Origin: Pseudomonadota bacterium
GTDB taxonomy: Bacteria; Pseudomonadota; Gammaproteobacteria; Eutrophobiales; Eutrophobiaceae
Reading direction: 5' to 3'
Length of the DNA stretch: 64,000 nt
Assembly (NCBI GenBank): GCA_013112535.1
Contig: JABFGI010000002.1
Location: 558,001-622,000 of the forward strand
The translations under genes and the position numbers were made by a program. Below the pieces are notes generated by a model. That model made no database searches and was not told where the DNA came from. It was given only the letters and a program-made list of their open reading frames with translations. Shown piece after piece: positions 1 through 7,737 of the stretch (the stretch's first letter is position 1; each line of letters opens with the position of its first letter).

Positions 1-324
1 ATTTTTATTAGGGGCATGTTATGTAACTGGATGGTATCGATGGGTGTTGTTGGCGCAATGATCTCGACTAACGTTAGTGGCAAAGTTATCGCTATGTGGA
101 TGCCTATCTTCCTGTTCTTCTACATGACTTTCGAACACTCGGTAGTAAACATGTTCCTGTTTCCTTTTGCTCTGATTATGGGTGGTGATTTCTCTGTTAT
201 TGATTACTTCGTCTGGAATGAAATCCCAACGGCATTAGGTAATCTGGTTGGTGGTCTCGCTTTCACAGGCTTAACTCTATATAGCACGCACGTTAGAACG
301 GCACCAAAACGCGCTATTTCATAA
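1..324 (+). CDS. Formate/nitrite transporter (FNT) family, C-terminal part
   Basis: The reading frame is open from base 1, so the gene starts outside the window and only about the last 107 residues are present. An LCNW element is followed by an EHSVVNMF element and a final hydrophobic stretch with GNLVGG. These are typical of the second half of FNT pentameric channels (FocA/NirC type), which move formate, nitrite or related small anions across the inner membrane. Cyanase starts 82 bp downstream on the same strand. That neighbour and the nitrate genes at 9.5-13.2 kb favour nitrite or another nitrogen anion as substrate, but the sequence alone does not separate nitrite from formate. Confidence 0.85.
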   Translation: MFIRGMLCNWMVSMGVVGAMISTNVSGKVIAMWMPIFLFFYMTFEHSVVNMFLFPFALIMGGDFSVIDYFVWNEIPTALGNLVGGLAFTGLTLYSTHVRTAPKRAIS

Positions 325-406
325 TTAAGTATTACTAATGGGAGCCTCTTCCATGGAAGGTTGAAGCTTCTTCCTTACGAAACCTTATATTTAATCGGGA
401 GGAGTT

Positions 407-847
407 ATGAACAAACAATCTATGACAGATAAAATTATCAGTACCAAAGTATCAAAAGGGCTTACCTGGGAAACCATCGGAAAAGATTTGGGTATGTCCC
501 CAGTGTGGCTGGCGTCTGCTTGTCTGGGAATGAATAGCGCACCTGCAGAAAAAGCAAAAGCCATTGCTGATTACCTTGGTCTTGATGCAGATATCGCAAC
601 AGCACTTGAAGAATACCCAACGAAAGAATGGGATCAAGCTATACCAATGGATCCGTTAATCTATCGCCTCTATGAAGTGGTTGGTGTTTACGGTCCAACA
701 TTAAAAGAAGTCATTCAGGAAAAGTTTGGTGATGGCATTATGAGTGCGATAGATTTCTCAATGGAAGTAGACAAGATTGAAGACCCTAAAGGTGATCGTG
801 TATTACTCACATTGAATGGTAAATTCCTGCCTTACAAAAGTTGGTAA
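407..847 (+). CDS. cynS: Cyanate hydratase (cyanase)
   Basis: The 146-residue product has the usual cyanase length. It decomposes cyanate with bicarbonate to ammonia and CO2, so it both detoxifies and supplies nitrogen. An N-terminal helical domain (about 1-75) precedes the catalytic domain, which has the expected Arg87 and Glu90 (YRLYE) and Ser113 (GIMSAIDF), matching the known Arg/Glu/Ser active site. A strong GGGAGGAG ribosome site lies just before the ATG. It probably forms one unit with the FNT channel upstream, since no clear terminator lies between them, only a short CTTCCATGGAAG palindrome. The PP2C-kinase gene follows after 74 bp. Confidence 0.96.
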   Translation: MNKQSMTDKIISTKVSKGLTWETIGKDLGMSPVWLASACLGMNSAPAEKAKAIADYLGLDADIATALEEYPTKEWDQAIPMDPLIYRLYEVVGVYGPTLKEVIQEKFGDGIMSAIDFSMEVDKIEDPKGDRVLLTLNGKFLPYKSW

Positions 848-921
848 TTATCTTTAAGCTTTAGGTATCATTAATAGCACTAATATAATAAACAGAATAA
901 TGGCACTGTGGATAGTTAATA

Positions 922-2640
922 ATGAAACAACAATTAAAAGTATCCATAGGCCAATATTCTGATAAAGGTCGTAAACAAACTAATCAAGACTTCCACGGTA
1001 TTGTTATACCGCAAGAACCTCAACTCAGCTCAAAAGGTATTGCCGTCGCGTTAGCCGACGGTATTAGCAGTAGTGATATTGGCCACATTGCCAGTCAATC
1101 AGCTGTCACCGGTTTTCTCGAAGATTATTACTGTACCTCTGATGCATGGTCGGTAAAGAAATCGGCATTGCGTGTTTTGAATGCAACAAACTCATGGTTA
1201 CATTCACAAACCCAACGCGGTCAGGGACGTTACGATAAAGATAAGGGTTGTGTATGCACATTGAGTACCATAGTCATTAAATCTACAACGGCTCATCTTT
1301 TTCATGTTGGTGACACACGTATTTATCGTTTGAACGATGACACACTGGAACAATTAACAACTGACCATCGCGTTATTATCTCTCCGGAAGAAAACTATCT
1401 TAGCCGAGCCCTCGGTATTAATCCTCAACTTGATGTTGATTATAAAAACCTGCAAATAACCACAGGGGATATTTTCTTATTATCAACTGATGGTGTTCAT
1501 GAAGAAGTTGATGAAATTTTTATAATTGATGCTATCAATAAAGACAGCGATGACCTTGATATAGCTGCGAAAAAAATTGTAGAAAAAGCTTATGAAAATG
1601 GTAGTAAAGATAACCTTACCGTTCAGATTGTAAGAATTGATGAAATACCAAACCAGAATATTGGCGATATCTATCTAAGGCTATCTGAATTACCGCTACC
1701 ACCTTTATTAGAACCCCGCATGAATTTTGATGGTTACAATATAGTTCGTGAAATCCATAGCAGTAGTCGCAGCCATGTTTATCTTGCAGAAGATGAAGAA
1801 ACAAAAGAACAAGTCGTTATAAAAACACCATCCATTGACTTACAGGAAGACGAAGCATATCTGGAACGTTTTCTTATGGAAGAATGGATAGCAAAACGAA
1901 TTAGCAGTGCACATGTATTAAAACCCTGTTCCCGTACACGTATACATAACTATGTCTATACCGTAACGGAATACATAGAAGGTCAAACATTAGCACAATG
2001 GATGCTTGATAACCCTAAGCCCAATATAGAATCAGTAAGAGAAATTGTAGAACAGATCGCAAAAGGACTAGGCGCCTTTCATCGTCTGGAAATGATTCAC
2101 CAGGATTTAAGGCCGGAGAACATCATGATTGATAAAACCGGCACAGTAAAGATTATTGATTTTGGTTCAACACTGGTTGCAGGTATTACTGAAATTGATA
2201 CTCCTATTCAACAGTTTCACATTCAAGGTACAGCACAATATACGGCACCTGAATATTTTCTTGGTGAATTGGGTTCAATATACTCTGATCAATTTTCTCT
2301 TGGCGTGATTACTTATCAAATGCTTTGTGGCAGACTACCTTATGGTGCGGAAGTCGCAAAAACAAAAACAAAAGTAGCACAAAGAAAATTAAACTATCAA
2401 TCTGTATTGGATGAAGACCGTGAGATTCCAGCATGGGTTGATGATGCTATAAAGAAAGCAGTCCATCCTGATCCCTATAAACGCTACGAAGCGTTATCAG
2501 AATTTCTTTTCGATTTAAGAAAACCAAGTAGAGCTTTCCTAAACAAAACCCGCCCGCCTCTTATAGAACGTAACCCTGTTGCCTTCTGGCAAGGCGTATC
2601 AATGATACTGGCTGGAATTATTTTATACCTGTTATTATAG
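922..2640 (+). CDS. PP2C phosphatase-Ser/Thr protein kinase fusion, copy 1
   Basis: This 572-residue protein has an N-terminal PP2C-type phosphatase (about 1-235; acidic motifs in ALADGIS, HVGDTR, STDGVHE and SKDNLT) and a protein kinase (about 268-520). A single C-terminal membrane segment (about 553-572) should tether both domains to the inner membrane. The kinase has a Lys in VVIK, a catalytic loop HQDLRPEN and DFG. The usual glycine loop is replaced by a serine-rich stretch. From memory, such fusions occur in nitrate-assimilation operons of other Proteobacteria. Here it follows an FNT channel and cyanase, and a 573-residue paralogue follows narK at 7738-9459. Its targets cannot be read from sequence. 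Confidence 0.93.
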   Translation: MKQQLKVSIGQYSDKGRKQTNQDFHGIVIPQEPQLSSKGIAVALADGISSSDIGHIASQSAVTGFLEDYYCTSDAWSVKKSALRVLNATNSWLHSQTQRGQGRYDKDKGCVCTLSTIVIKSTTAHLFHVGDTRIYRLNDDTLEQLTTDHRVIISPEENYLSRALGINPQLDVDYKNLQITTGDIFLLSTDGVHEEVDEIFIIDAINKDSDDLDIAAKKIVEKAYENGSKDNLTVQIVRIDEIPNQNIGDIYLRLSELPLPPLLEPRMNFDGYNIVREIHSSSRSHVYLAEDEETKEQVVIKTPSIDLQEDEAYLERFLMEEWIAKRISSAHVLKPCSRTRIHNYVYTVTEYIEGQTLAQWMLDNPKPNIESVREIVEQIAKGLGAFHRLEMIHQDLRPENIMIDKTGTVKIIDFGSTLVAGITEIDTPIQQFHIQGTAQYTAPEYFLGELGSIYSDQFSLGVITYQMLCGRLPYGAEVAKTKTKVAQRKLNYQSVLDEDREIPAWVDDAIKKAVHPDPYKRYEALSEFLFDLRKPSRAFLNKTRPPLIERNPVAFWQGVSMILAGIILYLLL

Positions 2641-2708
2641 TAAATAGAAGGAGGAAGTCCCTTTCCTATTGCATCAAATTTATTATTATTGATGAATTTT
2701 GACTACGT

Positions 2709-3145
2709 TTAACTATCCACGATTGATCCTTTTAAACCAGCAATGGTATTTATTACTTCCTGTTGTTCATTATTCGGCACACTAAACTTATTCAGCGTAG
2801 CTTTTAAATGAGAAACGGTTAGTTTCCAATCATTTTCTGTTAACCCCATACCTTTATGAGTTTCAACCATAGGTTTACCAACGTACTTACATGGCCCCCC
2901 CGTTGCAGCACAAAGAAAATCAACCATCATCTGTCTAACGTGATGAAAACGAGAATCGGGAATGTGTTCCAGCACTCGACCAACTTGTTGATCAGCAGCC
3001 AAACGCCCCATCAAGTCATCTACTACGGCAGCTAAAGCATCATAACCTCCTAGCCGATTGTACAATGCTTGCTCTGCATTAACTGGTTGATAAGTGAATA
3101 CAGTTGAAAATGCAATCAATAAAACTATTTTTTTATTTTATACAT
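2709..3145 (-). CDS. Exported truncated haemoglobin (group I-like), start frameshifted in this sequence
   Basis: The in-frame part (TTG at 3119 to the stop) encodes a truncated haemoglobin with LYNRLGGYDAL, GGPCKYVGKPM and ETHKGMG; the His is the proximal haem ligand. The B10 Tyr usual in group I appears replaced (DLMGRL). A better start is the ATG at 3143-3145, 8 bases after AGGAG. It encodes a signal peptide ending in VNA, but only if the run of seven A (3128-3134) had eight. As written, that frame stops after six codons. Either the base call is wrong or the tract is variable. The likely role is a periplasmic O2/NO-binding globin. It lies 27 bp behind the cupin gene, probably in one operon. 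Confidence 0.88.
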
Positions 3146-3172
3146 AAGTATATCTCCTCATCCCTTTGCTTA

Positions 3173-3646
3173 TTAATAAACCATATCAAATGGACGGCTC
3201 CATTTGACATATAACAAGCAATAATCTTTTGCATCACAGGTTAATGCATGTTTTGGAGCATTACCTGGGAAACTAATGTAACCCATGCCACTTTTTACTT
3301 TATGTTTATCACCATTTTCACCGATGATTGTATAAGCACCTTTAATCCAGATATAAGTTTCGTCACTTGTATGAGTATGCATCGCAACTTTATAACCAGC
3401 GGGTGTTTTTATTACTACTTCACTACCGTCTTTAGAGAGATCTCCGCGAATAACAGCAATTTCTGCGCCCGGATCAAGGCCTTCGACTTCTAAAGGCGAC
3501 CAGACAATTTTATCGAAATCGATAATAGTTTGGTCTGCACCTAAGGCTATTGGTTTCATGTTTGAACCAAGTTCATGGCTTACCGCACCTGTTGTAAATA
3601 TGGTGAGTGCTGTAAAAATTAATATAGGTAATTTAATTATCTTCAT
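3173..3646 (-). CDS. Exported cupin-domain protein
   Basis: The 157-residue protein begins with a typical signal peptide (MKIIKLPILIF, cleavage near residue 22). A single cupin barrel follows, with metal-ligand candidates His and Glu in HTHTSDET and His in PKHALTC. Cupins of this type bind a divalent metal; an enzymatic role cannot be assigned. GGAG lies 10 bases before the ATG. It is the first gene of a leftward unit with the truncated haemoglobin. It is divergent from the globin-bearing sigma-54 activator at 3942, and a sigma-54 promoter candidate lies about 95 bp upstream. A role tied to haem, NO or oxygen chemistry is inferred from context only. Confidence 0.85.
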   Translation of the reverse strand: MKIIKLPILIFTALTIFTTGAVSHELGSNMKPIALGADQTIIDFDKIVWSPLEVEGLDPGAEIAVIRGDLSKDGSEVVIKTPAGYKVAMHTHTSDETYIWIKGAYTIIGENGDKHKVKSGMGYISFPGNAPKHALTCDAKDYCLLYVKWSRPFDMVY

Positions 3647-3734
3647 ACTATTACATCTCCAATTTAAAAAATCATAATGTGTATTGCATAAAAAAAGTTT
3701 CTATAAAGTTGGCTCTTTTTTTGTAACAGTACTT

Positions 3735-3757
3735 ATATGGCAATTGATATGCCATAT
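3735..3757 (-). promoter_or_regulatory. Sigma-54 promoter candidate and perfect inverted repeat
   Basis: ATATGGCA (3735-3742) and TGCCATAT (3750-3757) form a perfect 8-bp inverted repeat with 7 bases between the arms. Read leftward, the same bases give TGGCATA-N4-TTGCC, which keeps the invariant GG-N10-GC spacing of -24/-12 promoters and would start the cupin-globin transcript near 3728. Read rightward it also keeps GG-N10-GC, with a weaker -12. It could therefore be a promoter, a protein-binding palindrome, or both. Confidence 0.55.
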
Positions 3758-3828
3758 TGAATAATATATTTTTTTATAGGAAAAACAGATAGATATGACT
3801 TTCTTTGATAATTTTGCACTTAACTTTT

Positions 3829-3846
3829 TTTATGATATTTCATAAA
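3829..3846. promoter_or_regulatory. Inverted repeat, candidate activator site
   Basis: TTTATGA-N4-TCATAAA is a perfect 7-bp inverted repeat, about 100 bp upstream of the predicted leftward sigma-54 start. That is where enhancer-binding activators usually bind. Its left half and spacer (TTATGATATTT) recur as a direct repeat at 3904-3914, 74 bp away, just before the activator gene. The region is very AT-rich, so chance is possible. Confidence 0.35.
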
Positions 3847-3941
3847 TTTATATTTTTTAATATTTATTATTTTCTGAATTAAATAAATTTTAAGCTATAA
3901 CTATTATGATATTTAATATTTTATTTTGGATATTTTAGCTA

Positions 3942-5744
3942 ATGACTAATATGAACTTTGAAAAAAATAAGCCCTATTCACTCGACATAAATACATTACC
4001 AATCATGTTATGCGTTACAAGTAAGATAGGAATAATCAAAAACTGTAATACATTGTTTCAAAGAAAGATGGGGGGCTCGACAGAAAGCATTATATCGACA
4101 GAGATAAATAACTATTTCACGCCATCAAAAAGACTTGATGTGTTTATACAAAATAGTAATCGACTGAATAATGGTCAGATAGAACTCCAGATGAATAGCA
4201 ATACCTCACTAAAGTCTCGGTTAATAGCTAACACCGTAATAATAAATAAAAGTAAAAATGAATTTGATATTTTATGGGCAATTATTGATGTAACGAAATA
4301 TCACCAAAATGTTAAAGAAAAAGAACACGCTCTAAAAGAGCTCGATAATTTGAATTCAAAACTAATGCTTGAAAGAAACTACCTAAGAGACGAACAACTA
4401 CAAATACGAGATATCGGAGACATGGTCGGTGATAGTCCGGCATTATTACAAATGGTTGAACGAATAAAGTCTGTTGCCGATACTGATGCATCTGTACTTA
4501 TAGTAGGTGAATCTGGATCTGGAAAAGAACTTGTTGCCAGATTAATTCATGAGAAAAGTAAACGTAAAGAAGCACCCTTAATTACTGTCAATTGTGCATC
4601 AATCCCTTCTGAATTATTTGAGAGTGAGTTTTTTGGCCATGTTAAAGGGGCTTTCTCTGGTGCAATTCAAGATAGAATTGGGCGATTTGAATTGGCAAAT
4701 AAAGGCACCTTGTTTTTAGATGAAGTTGGTGAAATTCCCGTTGATCTTCAAAGTAAACTATTACGTTCGATTCAACAAAAGTCTTTTGAACGCGTCGGCG
4801 AAAACATAACGAGAGAGGTCGATGTTCGTATTATTGCTGCTACAAACCGTGATCTTGAAATTGAAGTAGAACAAGGTCGATTTAGAGAAGATTTGTATTA
4901 TCGACTTAGCGTATTTCCTATAGCTGTACCTCCGTTAAGAAAACGTAAGGATGATATTGTTCCTCTTGCTCAATATTTTGTAGAGCAAGCAAAATCTGAA
5001 TTCGGTAAACAAGTTGGTAGCTTTACAGAAGAACAACTAATTATGTTACAAGAATATGATTGGCCTGGAAATATCAGGGAATTGAAAAATGTAATTGAAA
5101 GAGCTGTAATCTTGTCAGATGGAAGCCTGAGAGTAGATCTTGCTTTACCGGAACAGGCACTTATTCAAATAGGAGGAGCAAGAGATATTCATAACACTGA
5201 TAATATAACTATAATTTCTGATAAAACTTTAAAACAGATTGAAAGAAATAATATTATTAATGCATTGGAGAAAACAGATTGGCGTGTTTCTGGTGACCGT
5301 GGTGCTTGCAAATTACTTGAGATGAATTCATCCACGTTAAATTCAAAAATAAAATCATTAAAAATAACCAAACCTGATGCAAGCTCTCTATATTATAAAA
5401 TTGGTGGCATCGAAAAAATAACGGCACTTATAAATGAGTTGCTGGCAAAACTACGATCAGATCCTCATTTAGGTCGACATTGGCATAATAGGGGCATAGA
5501 TAGCATTAGAATGGAAAAAAAATATTTAATCGATTACATCTGCGAATTATGCGGTGGACCTTATAAATACACAGGTCGAAATATGCTTGAAGTACACGAT
5601 GGCATGGGGATTACACCCAGAGATTGGTCAATTTTAGTTCAGTACTTTGTCACTGCATTGTCTAGTCATGGTCTGGACAAATCAATATCAGAAGAAATGT
5701 TAGAGCTAGTTGGAGATATAAAAAATCAAATCGTTATTGAATAG
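3942..5744 (+). CDS. Sigma-54 activator with C-terminal truncated haemoglobin domain
   Basis: The order of parts in this 600-residue protein is: PAS-like N-terminal domain (about 15-120), coiled coil (122-155), AAA+ sigma-54 activation domain (about 160-400), Fis-type helix-turn-helix (about 428-475), then a truncated haemoglobin (about 484-600). Walker A GESGSGKE (189-196), GAFSGA (236-241; usually GAFTGA), Walker B LFLDE (257-261) and WPGNIREL (374-381) are intact. The globin has YYKIGGIEKI, GGPYKYTGRNM and the proximal His552 in EVHDGMG. The frame is continuous through the junction. Globins are normally N-terminal sensors or separate proteins; here one follows the DNA-binding domain. It probably senses O2 or NO and controls the divergent cupin-globin operon. 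Confidence 0.93.
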   Translation: MTNMNFEKNKPYSLDINTLPIMLCVTSKIGIIKNCNTLFQRKMGGSTESIISTEINNYFTPSKRLDVFIQNSNRLNNGQIELQMNSNTSLKSRLIANTVIINKSKNEFDILWAIIDVTKYHQNVKEKEHALKELDNLNSKLMLERNYLRDEQLQIRDIGDMVGDSPALLQMVERIKSVADTDASVLIVGESGSGKELVARLIHEKSKRKEAPLITVNCASIPSELFESEFFGHVKGAFSGAIQDRIGRFELANKGTLFLDEVGEIPVDLQSKLLRSIQQKSFERVGENITREVDVRIIAATNRDLEIEVEQGRFREDLYYRLSVFPIAVPPLRKRKDDIVPLAQYFVEQAKSEFGKQVGSFTEEQLIMLQEYDWPGNIRELKNVIERAVILSDGSLRVDLALPEQALIQIGGARDIHNTDNITIISDKTLKQIERNNIINALEKTDWRVSGDRGACKLLEMNSSTLNSKIKSLKITKPDASSLYYKIGGIEKITALINELLAKLRSDPHLGRHWHNRGIDSIRMEKKYLIDYICELCGGPYKYTGRNMLEVHDGMGITPRDWSILVQYFVTALSSHGLDKSISEEMLELVGDIKNQIVIE

Positions 5745-5898
5745 TTAAATCTTAATCAACCCCTGTTATTTACACGAGATATTTAAATATGCATTGGTGC
5801 CAGGATCAGGAAACATGTACTCTTTGTTACATCAACACTTCTAATTTGATTGACCACTTCCAATTAAGGCGTATATTTTTATCCAGCAAATTATTCAT

Positions 5899-7617
5899 CT
5901 AGATAACTGCTACTTCACTAACCTCTTTCCCGGAAAAATAATCAATAACACAATCTCTTCCCTGTGCTTTAGCTAAATAAAGCGCTTCATCTGCAAATTT
6001 TATTAAATCAGCCGGACTATAATTTCCTTCATTAATTAATCTGGCATATCCAAGGCTAACGGTCACAAATTTGAAATCATCACTAACAATTGAAGTCTCA
6101 TGAGGAATTTTTAACTCTCTGATACAATTACGTACTTTATTAGATATATAGGCAGCGTATTTTATACTGGCATCTACCAGTAAAATAATAAATTCCTCAC
6201 CTCCATATCTGGCTACCAGATCGCCTGGCCTATTTGCTAAACCGGATGTTTTTAACATATGACCAATTGCTTTTAAACATTCATCACCTTTTTGATGACC
6301 GTAAGTGTCGTTATAATTTTTAAAACAGTCAATATCAAACATAATAATTGTTATCGATTTTTCATCTCTTACACAATGCTTCCATTCTTTATCTAGATGT
6401 AAATCAAAATATCTTCTATTGAATACATCTGTTAAACCGTCAATGGTAGACAAGGTTTCCAGTTCCTTATTGACTTTAACCAGATTATCCTTTGCACCTT
6501 GTAATTCTTTTGTTCTTTCAATAACACGTTGCTCAAGCAACGCATATGCTTTTTTCAATTTTCTTTCCGAATCTTTTTGCGATATTTGTATGAGTACAAA
6601 CAAAATAATTGAAAGTAGTGCTGTTAAACATAAAACTATAATAATGATATTTTTTATTTCATGATAACTTTGCATTCCTTCTGAAAATACAATCTCGGTT
6701 GCCAGGCCAAACCCCAGTTCATCATCCCACAGCCAGGCACCCATTACATTTGCACCGCGGTAGTTACGATAATCATCTATATAAAAACTTGCATCACCCT
6801 CTATTGCTCTTTTTAATCTCGAACCTGATTCATTTTCCCCACTATCTGAAGCAATTTTAATATCGAAAAAACTTACTTTGTCTTTCGTATCATTGCCCGA
6901 ATCATTAATATGAACTTCCGCAATATTGCTAAATCTGGTTTCAGTTATTAAAACTCCTGTTTTGTTAAAAGCATATGTTTCACCACTTACTCCTAATCTG
7001 CCTAAATTGGTAATACTTGAGAACTCTATTGATGGATCTATCTTGACTACGATAGCAGCAAAAGAAACACCGCGTTGGTTTAGAATTGGTGACACTATAA
7101 AATAATTATAGGTGTCACCGGAATCAGCCAGACTAATAAAAACTGATTCACCTTTAAAAACTCTATTAAAATCCTCTCTCGCCTGTGTCTGAAGAAAATT
7201 AATTTTTCCCACCTGCCCACCCTGGTTTGAGGCAACAGTTCTTCCATTTTTTGAAACTACGTAAAATTCGACATCTGAATTTACATTGATTTCAGAAGAC
7301 AGATATTTTTTTAATTGACTAACTGTACTTACATATAGCGGTTTTATCCGTCCCTGATGTTCATAAATTAAATTTGATACCAGGTTAACAAGCTCAACAT
7401 TTCTGGTCAGGTTAGTAACATCTGATTTACGTTGATCTATCCAGATATGAATCGTTTTATGATTTGAAATAAGTACAGTCTGTAACTTTTCTCTTACACT
7501 TTCTTTTGTGTATCCTTTTAATCTTTCCAAACCAAACTGAGCGAAACTAATAACAAATATAATAAATATACTTATTATTAACAGGCTAAATTTTACTGGT
7601 TTATTTGATAAGGCCAT
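5899..7617 (-). CDS. Membrane diguanylate cyclase with dCache-type sensor
   Basis: The 572-residue protein has a membrane segment near 10-28, a large extracytoplasmic sensor of dCache type (about 35-310), a second membrane segment (about 318-345), a short coiled coil and a GGDEF domain. The active-site motif reads GGEEF and is preceded at the correct distance by RPGD, an RxxD inhibitory site. It should therefore make cyclic-di-GMP with product feedback. It stands alone, between the globin regulator and the second PP2C-kinase gene; 153 bp and 120 bp flank it. The ligand is unknown. Confidence 0.93.
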   Translation of the reverse strand: MALSNKPVKFSLLIISIFIIFVISFAQFGLERLKGYTKESVREKLQTVLISNHKTIHIWIDQRKSDVTNLTRNVELVNLVSNLIYEHQGRIKPLYVSTVSQLKKYLSSEINVNSDVEFYVVSKNGRTVASNQGGQVGKINFLQTQAREDFNRVFKGESVFISLADSGDTYNYFIVSPILNQRGVSFAAIVVKIDPSIEFSSITNLGRLGVSGETYAFNKTGVLITETRFSNIAEVHINDSGNDTKDKVSFFDIKIASDSGENESGSRLKRAIEGDASFYIDDYRNYRGANVMGAWLWDDELGFGLATEIVFSEGMQSYHEIKNIIIIVLCLTALLSIILFVLIQISQKDSERKLKKAYALLEQRVIERTKELQGAKDNLVKVNKELETLSTIDGLTDVFNRRYFDLHLDKEWKHCVRDEKSITIIMFDIDCFKNYNDTYGHQKGDECLKAIGHMLKTSGLANRPGDLVARYGGEEFIILLVDASIKYAAYISNKVRNCIRELKIPHETSIVSDDFKFVTVSLGYARLINEGNYSPADLIKFADEALYLAKAQGRDCVIDYFSGKEVSEVAVI

Positions 7618-7737
7618 GATTTACTTACTATTCTTTAAAAAATAAAAATCGTATATCTTGTATTGATATCGGCAAATATTTCAAATACTTGAAAAGATGG
7701 ATTAAATCAGTGGCTTACTAGAGGAATAATAAGGTCA

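Noticed and set aside
348..371. Terminator between the FNT and cynS genes
   Set aside because: The CTTCCATGGAAG and GAAGCTTC palindromes are short, have no U run and leave the two genes free to be co-transcribed.
2101..2124. HQDLRPEN in copy 1 as proof of a dead kinase
   Set aside because: Both copies have HQD, and the Lys to Arg change may be normal in this fusion family. Sequence alone does not show loss of activity.
2670..2700. Terminator between copy 1 of the PP2C-kinase and the globin gene
   Set aside because: The CATCAA/TTGATG stem is only 6 bp with a large AT-rich loop. It was too weak to list.
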